DNA of 9,999 nucleotides from Patescibacteria group bacterium (GTDB taxonomy: Bacteria > Patescibacteriota > Minisyncoccia > Phycocordibacterales > UBA5272): contig JAUPLJ010000017.1 in assembly GCA_030837425.1 (NCBI GenBank), forward strand, positions 1-9,999, given 5' to 3'. The position numbers and the translations under genes were made by a program. This document shows, piece by piece, positions 5,264 to 9,999 of this stretch. The first letter of the stretch is position 1. Each line of letters opens with the position of its first letter. The notes beneath the pieces were generated by a model, which was given only the letters and a program-made list of their open reading frames with translations, was not told the DNA's origin and did not search any database.

Positions 5264-5920
5264 TTATTTTGTTAATGGTTTTAAAGATTCAAAAATCTCA
5301 GACATAAAAACAGTATTATTATTATTAGAATCACCAAAACCGCCGTCAAAACCGCCGTTACCATGTCTGTAATAATATAAATAGTTTCCTGTATTTATAA
5401 ATTCATCTATCTCAGGAGCAGGACAAGAAAGATTAAATTCTTCTGGTTTACAACTATTTTTCCAAATGTTATATCCTTTTTCAGTTATACTATAAATCCC
5501 AAATACTCTTCTGTAACATATACCATTATGTATGTAATCATCAACATTACAAGGACCATAATCTTTATGATCATTTTCTGGAACTGGAAAATAGAAATTA
5601 AATTGAGGAACTTTATCTTTTCCAGAATATTCTTCTGTGGTGGTTGCTATAATTTTATAATCTTTTATATAATTAGGAATGATAAACTGAATTCCAAATT
5701 CAGTATTTTTATAAATCGTACCGGATGAACTGCTACTATTATTAATAACATTATATAAATTTTCATTCGTGGTTGTCGCTACAGGATTATTTATATTTTG
5801 ATTAGTATTTATAAAATTTTTATTTTTATACAACTTTACTCCATACCAAATCAAAACTCCTAAAATTAGAATCGCTCCGACAAATGATAAAATATTTACC
5901 CAAATATTTCCTTTTTGCAT
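5264..5920 (-). CDS. Membrane-anchored extracytoplasmic protein with four cysteines, unknown function
   Basis: I do not recognise a family for this 218-residue protein. It has an N-terminal hydrophobic helix at about residues 8-30 followed by a basic stretch (KLYKNKN), which fits a single-pass anchor. Next come an Asn/Ser/Thr-rich linker (about 36-67) and a globular part rich in Tyr and Phe. Four cysteines (124, 135, 157, 166) are spaced as two likely disulfides, consistent with an oxidising location. A Gly/Asn-rich loop occupies 185-202. The C-terminus (MSEIFESLKPL) has the final helix seen in many small secreted PsbP-like proteins, and the neighbour ending at 8969 ends similarly (IIRSFEGK), but no firm homology can be claimed. 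It starts 34 nt after uvrA, has no Shine-Dalgarno, and is followed by an intrinsic terminator. Confidence 0.8.
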   Translation of the reverse strand: MQKGNIWVNILSFVGAILILGVLIWYGVKLYKNKNFINTNQNINNPVATTTNENLYNVINNSSSSSGTIYKNTEFGIQFIIPNYIKDYKIIATTTEEYSGKDKVPQFNFYFPVPENDHKDYGPCNVDDYIHNGICYRRVFGIYSITEKGYNIWKNSCKPEEFNLSCPAPEIDEFINTGNYLYYYRHGNGGFDGGFGDSNNNNTVFMSEIFESLKPLTK

Positions 5921-5942
5921 AAATTTTGTTTATTATATTGTA

Positions 5943-5951
5943 ATTATAGCA
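5943..5951 (-). promoter_or_regulatory. Extended -10 promoter (TGC-TATAAT) for the four-cysteine protein gene
   Basis: On the minus strand TGC-TATAAT (hexamer 5943-5948) lies in the gap after uvrA. TGAACA 17 nt upstream (5966-5971, inside the uvrA 3' end) is a partial -35. The predicted leader is about 15 nt. A second TATAAT at 5932-5937 would give a leader of about 5 nt. Confidence 0.5.
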
Positions 5952-5954
5952 CTC

Positions 5955-8609
5955 TTATTTCTTTCTGTTCAATACTCTTTTTAGATAATGCCCTGTAAAA
6001 GATTCTTTTACTCCTGCGACATATTCTGGAGTTCCTGTACAAAGAATTTTTCCTCCATGGATTCCTCCTTCTGGACCAATATCAATAACATTATCTGCAT
6101 TTTTTATAATATCTAGATTGTGCTCTATAAGCACGACAGTATTTCCATGATTAACTAATCTATTCAAAATCTCTAAAAGTTTTTTAACATCTTCATAGTG
6201 AAGCCCTATTGACGGCTCATCAAGAAGATAAATTGTTTTTTCTATATGTTGTCTGTATAACTCACTAGAAATTTTTACTCTTTGAGCTTCCCCTCCTGAA
6301 AGAGTCGTCGCACTTTGTCCAAGCTCAAGATACCCAAGCCCTACATCATTCAAGCTTTTCATCCTGTCGTAAACTGCTGGAATAGATTCAAAAAACTTCA
6401 ATCCATCTTCTACTGTCATACATAAAATATCGTAAATACTTTTTCCTTTATATTTGACTTCTAAAGTCTCTTTCATAAATCTTTTTCCATTACAGACATC
6501 GCATGTAACATACACAGTTGGAAGGAAATGCATCTCCACAGCGATTTGTCCATTTCCTTCACAAGCTTCACAGCGACCACCTTTTCTATTAAATGAAAAT
6601 CTTGAGTGAGTCCATCCACGGATTCTAGCTTCTTCTGTATTCGCAAAGAGCTCACGAACATGAGTCCAGGCGCCAGTGTATGTCGCAGGATTACTTCTTG
6701 GAGTTCTACCGATTGGAGATTGATCTATCATCACCACTCTCGATACATATTCTGTACCAGAAAATTCTTCACAATTATAAATCTTTGCTGTGCGATGCTT
6801 TCTTTCTAGTCTTCCTAAAAGATTTTTATAAAGAATCTCATACATAAAACTAGACTTTCCACTTCCAGAAACTCCAGTGATACAATTAAATTTTCCAAGA
6901 GGAACTTTTACATTTAAATTTTTAATATTAAATACGTTTCCATTTTTTACAGAAATAAATCCACCACTTCCTTCTCTTCTCTTTTTTGGAATTGCGATTT
7001 CTTCTTCACCTCTCAAATATGCAAGGGTTAATGATTTTGATTTATTTGTCTTTGCTGTCAAAAGCTCATCAAGATATCCTGAAACAATAATCTCTCCGCC
7101 ATGCACTCCGGCTTTTGGACCAATGTCTATGATATAGTCACTCGCAAAAATAGTATCTTCATCATGCTCTACAATAATAATAGTATTTCCCATATCGCGA
7201 AGCTGAGTTAGAGTTTGTATCAATTTGTCATTATCTCTTTGGTGAAGACCTATTGTAGGCTCATCAAGCACATATAGAGCTCCTACGAGCTTACTACCGA
7301 GTTGGCTAGCGAGACGAATTCTTTGCGCTTCTCCACCTGAGAGAGTATCTGCTTTTCTATTTAGATTTAAATAATTAAGTCCGACATTTAACATAAATTC
7401 TAATCTAGACTCAATTTCTTTAATTATCACACTAGTAATCTCTAGCTCTTTTTTTGTAAATATATTTTGTAATTTATCAAAATATTTTCTTGCTTCCTCT
7501 ATAGTTAGATCTGTAATATCTACAATATTTAATTTATCTTCTTTCTTATCGCTTAAAAATACATTAAGAGCTTCTTTTCTTAATCTCTTTCCATTACAAT
7601 CCTCACAGACGTCTAGTCCACCAAAATATTTTGTTCCTAGACCATTACAAGTCTCACAGGCTCCATAGGGAGAATTAAAAGAAAAAAGCCTAGGCTCTAT
7701 TTCTGGAAATGAAAAGCCGCAATTTGCACAAGCAAATTTATTACTCATAATAAACTTCTCTTCCTTACCTTCATTATCTATAGTTTCTATTTCTACAAGT
7801 CCATCAGATTCGTGAAGCGCTCTTTCAATAGACTCAGAAAGACGGACCATTGCGTCTTTTTTGCTTGTTAAAAGTTTTAATTCGTCTATTAATATAAAAT
7901 CAACTACAAAAGAAATGTCATGCTTCTTCGTTTTTGAAAGCTCTATTCTATCTCTTAGATTATGTTTAACTCCATCTATTATTACTTCTTTGTATCCTTT
8001 ACCGAGCATGTCGTAAAGCATTTGATAATATTCTCCTTTTCTTCCGCGAACCATTGGTGCTAAAATTCTTACACCGAGATTTGAAAACTTTACACCTTTT
8101 ATAGTTTTGATTTCTTTTTCAAATTTTCTGTAGTCAATTTTTTTAACTTTTTCTAAAATAAAATTAATTATTTCTTCATTACTTAATTTTTCTATTTTGT
8201 GTCCACATTCAATACAATATGGTTTTCCAACTCTTGCGTAAAGTACACGAAGATAATCATAAATCTCTGTGATCGTCGCCACGGTACTTCTAGGATTTCT
8301 TCCTGCTGACTTTTGATCAATAGAAATTGCTGGTGAGAGACCTATTATTTCATCAACATCTGGCTTTTGCATTTGATTGAGAAATTGACGAGCATAAGCC
8401 GAGAGAGATTCAACGTATCTACGTTGTCCTTCAGCGAAGATAGTATCAAAAGCAAGGGAAGATTTTCCACTTCCTGATAAACCTGTCATAACAATCATTT
8501 TGTGTCTTGGCATTTCTACTGTGATATTTTTGAGATTGTGAGTTCTAGCGCCACGAACAATGATTTTACCAATACCAAGATCTTCTTTTTTTATTATATT
8601 TTTTGACAT
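5955..8609 (-). CDS. uvrA: UvrA, excinuclease ABC subunit A (lacks the insertion domain)
   Basis: This 884-residue tandem ABC ATPase finds bulky DNA lesions and loads UvrB in nucleotide excision repair. First ATPase: Walker A GLSGSGKS (43-50), signature LSGGEAQR (423-430), Walker B YVLDEP (446-451), H-loop Glu481-His482. Second: Walker A GVSGSGKS (579-586), signature LSGGEAQR (770-777), Walker B YLLDEP (794-799), Glu829-His830. Zinc-type cysteine pairs lie at 132/135, 294/297, 318/321, 335/338, 680/683 and 703/706. The UvrB-binding domain is present between about 130 and 290 (ILAPMVRGRKGEYY). Only 13 residues separate Cys321 from Cys335, where E. coli UvrA carries an insertion domain of roughly 100 residues. 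The ATG at 8609 touches GAGAGG with no spacing, so that is not a normal Shine-Dalgarno; an extended -10 sits 6 nt upstream. uvrB lies two minus-strand genes upstream. Confidence 0.98.
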   Translation of the reverse strand: MSKNIIKKEDLGIGKIIVRGARTHNLKNITVEMPRHKMIVMTGLSGSGKSSLAFDTIFAEGQRRYVESLSAYARQFLNQMQKPDVDEIIGLSPAISIDQKSAGRNPRSTVATITEIYDYLRVLYARVGKPYCIECGHKIEKLSNEEIINFILEKVKKIDYRKFEKEIKTIKGVKFSNLGVRILAPMVRGRKGEYYQMLYDMLGKGYKEVIIDGVKHNLRDRIELSKTKKHDISFVVDFILIDELKLLTSKKDAMVRLSESIERALHESDGLVEIETIDNEGKEEKFIMSNKFACANCGFSFPEIEPRLFSFNSPYGACETCNGLGTKYFGGLDVCEDCNGKRLRKEALNVFLSDKKEDKLNIVDITDLTIEEARKYFDKLQNIFTKKELEITSVIIKEIESRLEFMLNVGLNYLNLNRKADTLSGGEAQRIRLASQLGSKLVGALYVLDEPTIGLHQRDNDKLIQTLTQLRDMGNTIIIVEHDEDTIFASDYIIDIGPKAGVHGGEIIVSGYLDELLTAKTNKSKSLTLAYLRGEEEIAIPKKRREGSGGFISVKNGNVFNIKNLNVKVPLGKFNCITGVSGSGKSSFMYEILYKNLLGRLERKHRTAKIYNCEEFSGTEYVSRVVMIDQSPIGRTPRSNPATYTGAWTHVRELFANTEEARIRGWTHSRFSFNRKGGRCEACEGNGQIAVEMHFLPTVYVTCDVCNGKRFMKETLEVKYKGKSIYDILCMTVEDGLKFFESIPAVYDRMKSLNDVGLGYLELGQSATTLSGGEAQRVKISSELYRQHIEKTIYLLDEPSIGLHYEDVKKLLEILNRLVNHGNTVVLIEHNLDIIKNADNVIDIGPEGGIHGGKILCTGTPEYVAGVKESFTGHYLKRVLNRKK

Positions 8610-8615
8610 CCTCTC

Positions 8616-8644
8616 ATAATAGCATTTTCTTTATATTTTTTAAA
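8616..8644 (-). promoter_or_regulatory. Extended -10 promoter for a leaderless uvrA transcript
   Basis: On the minus strand TTTAAA (8639-8644), a 17-nt spacer and TGC-TATTAT (hexamer 8616-8621) end 6 nt before the uvrA ATG, so transcription should start on the initiator codon. No LexA-type operator is recognised near it. Confidence 0.55.
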
Positions 8645-8651
8645 GAAAAAT

Positions 8652-8667
8652 TAAAGTATTTACTTTA
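8652..8667. promoter_or_regulatory. Perfect 16-bp palindrome in the uvrA / small-gene divergent region
   Basis: TAAAGTA-TT-TACTTTA is a perfect palindrome, and the outer AAATTAAAG (8648-8656) pairs with CTTTAATTT (8671-8679). It lies between the two divergent promoters, upstream of both -35 regions, where an operator could act. The sequence is AT-rich, so chance is possible and no known regulator site is matched. Confidence 0.3.
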
Positions 8668-8693
8668 TGACTTTAATTTATAATTTTATACCA

Positions 8694-8723
8694 TTGACAA
8701 AATCGATATTAATGTGCTAAAAT
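8694..8723 (+). promoter_or_regulatory. Strong sigma70-type promoter for the 59-residue protein
   Basis: TTGACA (8694-8699), an 18-nt spacer and TGC-TAAAAT (hexamer 8718-8723) form a near-consensus promoter with an extended -10. Transcription should begin near 8730, leaving a leader of about 22 nt. The design closely matches the promoter at 2120-2148. Confidence 0.78.
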
Positions 8724-8751
8724 TATATAAGTACCTTAAAAAATAAAATCA

Positions 8752-8931
8752 ATGAGTAATAACACAGAAACCAAAAAAAGACTTTCCAATATTCATGAAG
8801 AAAAATCAGAACTTCTTCTAGAAGAAATCGCTAGAGAAAATGAAGATAAAAATTTTCAAGAATCTATGAGGTTAGGAAATGAATTTATAAAACTAATGAA
8901 AGAAAGGCTCAAAGAAATAGAAAATAATTAA
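8752..8931 (+). CDS. Small charged helical protein, unknown function (59 aa)
   Basis: The ATG at 8752 opens a 59-codon frame ending in TAA. The product is soluble and almost entirely predicted helix. It has a polar, Asn/Thr-rich N-terminus, then two charged amphipathic stretches (about residues 13-32 and 36-57) rich in Glu, Lys and Arg with spaced Leu/Ile/Met, suggesting a short coiled coil or helical hairpin. No cysteine, tryptophan or known motif is present. Support comes from its setting: a near-consensus promoter 22-30 nt upstream of a plausible start, and an intrinsic terminator 10 nt after the stop. It is transcribed away from uvrA and towards the membrane protein gene that ends at 8969. 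No Shine-Dalgarno is seen. Regulator, chaperone-like binder or antitoxin are all possible; none is supported specifically. Confidence 0.72.
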   Translation: MSNNTETKKRLSNIHEEKSELLLEEIARENEDKNFQESMRLGNEFIKLMKERLKEIENN

Positions 8932-8940
8932 ATTTAACTT

Positions 8941-8970
8941 AATCTCTTATTGTTTTGATAAGGGATTTTT
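8941..8970 (+). terminator. Intrinsic terminator after the 59-residue protein gene
   Basis: A 10-bp stem (8941-8950 with 8958-8967, one T:G pair) with a 7-nt loop is followed by a T-tract (8966-8970, then ATTTT). It is oriented for the + strand. No T-run follows the stem on the minus strand, so it is not an obvious terminator for the convergent gene ending at 8969. Confidence 0.8.
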
Positions 8971-9583
8971 ATTTTCCTTCAAAACTTCTAATAATGTCTA
9001 TTGCGATATTTTGTGAAGCTTCATCTTTTATATCAATATTTTCTACAATGGCTAGCCACGGCTCCCCTTTTTCATTTTTAATTTCTTCTACGAAATATTC
9101 TATATTTTTATCCTCAAAAGAAACATATTTTATAGTAGTAGTGCTTTCATCTAAAAATTTCACTTCTTGTATTTTAAAATCTTTATTATCGATAAAAATA
9201 TTATTTATATAATCTTCAGCATTCCATCCTCTAGCTCCTTCATAAGTAAAATATAATGTGACATTATTTTTTTTATTCTGGTCTATCACTTTAAACCATT
9301 TTGATTCATTGCCAGTGCCTTGGGAAATTTTTAAATCTTTTTTATAAAGAAAAGAAAAATTTAAAATCCACTTTCCTTCAAAATAAGTAGATACCTGTCC
9401 TGAATATTTCTGATACTCTTGTCCACTCACCACATCTACGATACTTTCTTTTTTGTTATCTAAAAATTTCCTAGCTTTTTCTTTTAATCCTTTATTTAAA
9501 AAAACTAAAAGAAAAAGTACTATTAATATAAAAATTGTTCCTAAAATAAGAATCTTTGTGTTTTTTGTCCTTATATTTCCCAT
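8969..9583 (-). CDS. Membrane-anchored extracytoplasmic protein, unknown function
   Basis: This 204-residue protein has a short basic start (MGNIRTKNTK), one long hydrophobic helix at about residues 11-29 and a basic amphipathic stretch after it (LKEKARKFLDNKK), which indicates an N-terminal anchor with the rest outside. The outer domain (about 65-204) alternates strands with aromatic residues (GKWILNFSFLY, VTLYFTYEGARGW) and ends in a helix (IAIDIIRSFEGK). That layout resembles small PsbP/DUF1795-like lipoprotein domains, but I cannot confirm a family. There are no cysteines, unlike the otherwise similar protein at 5264-5920. It starts 25 nt after the uvrB stop; the ATG is preceded at 6 nt by an extended -10 and there is no Shine-Dalgarno. 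Confidence 0.82.
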   Translation of the reverse strand: MGNIRTKNTKILILGTIFILIVLFLLVFLNKGLKEKARKFLDNKKESIVDVVSGQEYQKYSGQVSTYFEGKWILNFSFLYKKDLKISQGTGNESKWFKVIDQNKKNNVTLYFTYEGARGWNAEDYINNIFIDNKDFKIQEVKFLDESTTTIKYVSFEDKNIEYFVEEIKNEKGEPWLAIVENIDIKDEASQNIAIDIIRSFEGK

Positions 9584-9589
9584 ACTAAT

Positions 9590-9598
9590 ATTTTATCA
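9590..9598 (-). promoter_or_regulatory. Extended -10 element (TGA-TAAAAT) for a leaderless transcript of the 9583 gene
   Basis: On the minus strand TGA-TAAAAT (hexamer 9590-9595) lies in the 25-nt gap after uvrB and ends 6 nt before the ATG at 9583. No convincing -35 is seen. The same spacing occurs at uvrA, sufS, sufU and sufC. Confidence 0.48.
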
Positions 9599-9608
9599 TG
9601 ATTTATCT

Positions 9609-9999
9609 TTAATTTATCTTAGCTTTATTTTTCCTTGTTTTTATAGGTTTTTCAGTAGTTTTGTCTAGATTTTTCTCTTTTAGTATTTTTATCTCATCAC
9701 GAAGTATTGCAGCTGTTTCAAAATCAAGGACCTTAACTGCTTCCGTCATTTGTTTTTCTTTTAATCTTATCAATTTATTTGGATTCTTTTCGAATAATTT
9801 CCTATCTATATTTAGTTCAAATTCTACAGACCTTTGATGATCTTTTTTAAGCTCTTCTGTAATATCGTGAATATTTTTTGAAATAGTTGTAGGAGTGATA
9901 TTATTTTTCTTATTGTATTCAAGCTGGATTTTTCTCCTTCTTTCTGTCTCACCTATTGCTCTCTCCATTGAGCCTGTCATTCTGTCTGCATAAAGTATT
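9609..9999 (-). CDS. uvrB: UvrB, excinuclease ABC subunit B (C-terminal part; 5' end outside window)
   Basis: The frame is open to the right edge. UvrB is the helicase-like damage-verification subunit of nucleotide excision repair, which receives DNA from UvrA and recruits UvrC. The visible 129 residues begin ILYADRMTGSMERAIGETER, the conserved end of the helicase domain 2 region, continue through RRKIQLEYNKKNNITP, and contain the C-terminal UVR motif (KLIRLKEKQM, LDFETAAILRDEI) that contacts UvrC. A lysine-rich tail of about 20 residues follows. The ATG at 9980 is an internal methionine (ADRM), not a start. The stop is TAA, and the next minus-strand gene begins 25 nt later. Only the last fifth or so of the usual protein is in view. 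Confidence 0.97.
   Translation of the reverse strand, partial: ILYADRMTGSMERAIGETERRRKIQLEYNKKNNITPTTISKNIHDITEELKKDHQRSVEFELNIDRKLFEKNPNKLIRLKEKQMTEAVKVLDFETAAILRDEIKILKEKNLDKTTEKPIKTRKNKAKIN

Noticed and set aside
5318..5356. Short repeats such as tandem ATT triplets and the CCGCCGT pair as a CRISPR or microsatellite array
   Set aside because: They encode the Asn run and the GGFDGGFG stretch of the membrane protein and are too short and irregular for an array.
6473..7137. Open frames of 60-90 codons inside uvrA and similar ones inside sufC, sufU and sufS
   Set aside because: They are in other frames of strongly conserved genes, have no promoter or family features and look like coincidental frames.
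8610..8615. GAGAGG as a Shine-Dalgarno for uvrA
   Set aside because: It abuts the ATG with no spacer, which does not allow normal pairing; the -10 six nt upstream suggests a leaderless start instead.
8610..8751. LexA/SOS box ahead of uvrA
   Set aside because: No CTG-N10-CAG or GAAC-N4-GTTC type operator is found; the only palindrome is an unrelated AT-rich one.
9609..9980. A separate 123-residue protein starting at 9980
   Set aside because: The frame continues upstream as ILYADR to the window edge, which matches the UvrB C-terminal region; the ATG is an internal methionine.
1..9999. TGA-as-glycine code (Gracilibacteria/SR1 type)
   Set aside because: All conserved proteins read full length in the standard code, with conserved glycines encoded by GGN and no in-frame TGA.

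Overview
The window looks like a piece of a small, AT-rich bacterial genome, most probably a candidate phylum radiation (Patescibacteria/Parcubacteria-type) organism. The grounds are the low G+C, compact gene spacing, an almost complete lack of Shine-Dalgarno sequences, a shortened UvrA, a minimal Suf set and several single-pass membrane proteins with no familiar family. The assignment is inference; there is no rRNA or other phylogenetic marker here. The standard genetic code applies: conserved glycines are GGN, no gene needs TGA readthrough, and the 13 visible stops are 11 TAA and 2 TAG.

Layout, left to right. A DsbA-like thiol oxidoreductase enters from the left edge on the + strand (1-596) and meets a convergent minus-strand block at a bidirectional hairpin terminator (601-670). 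Nearly everything else is on the minus strand. Read in the direction of transcription, from right to left, it runs: the 3' end of uvrB (9999-9609); a membrane-anchored protein (9583-8969); uvrA (8609-5955); a second membrane-anchored protein with four cysteines (5920-5264) and its terminator; tRNA-Tyr (5142-5059), followed after 4 nt by a HIT-family gene (5054-4668); a membrane-anchored lysozyme-like protein (4616-3681); and the iron-sulfur genes sufS (3659-2379), sufU (2081-1698), sufC (1690-992) and sufT (998-678). Two very small + strand genes sit between these: a 51-codon membrane protein (2177-2332) between sufS and sufU, and a 59-codon charged helical protein (8752-8931) between uvrA and its upstream neighbour. 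Each has a near-consensus promoter and its own terminator.

Function. Two housekeeping themes dominate. UvrA and UvrB belong to nucleotide excision repair. SufS, SufU, SufC and SufT belong to Fe-S cluster assembly, but the scaffold partners SufB and SufD are not in the window. DsbA and the membrane-anchored proteins suggest envelope maintenance.

The most distinctive signal is in how the genes start. Five minus-strand genes (sufC, sufU, sufS, uvrA and the 9583 gene) have a -10-like hexamer ending exactly 6 nt before the ATG. That places the predicted transcription start on the start codon, the arrangement expected for leaderless mRNAs. The HIT gene begins 4 nt after a tRNA, so tRNA 3' processing would also leave it almost leaderless. 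I found no mobile element, CRISPR array, phage gene or attachment site, and I do not see a clear new multi-gene system.
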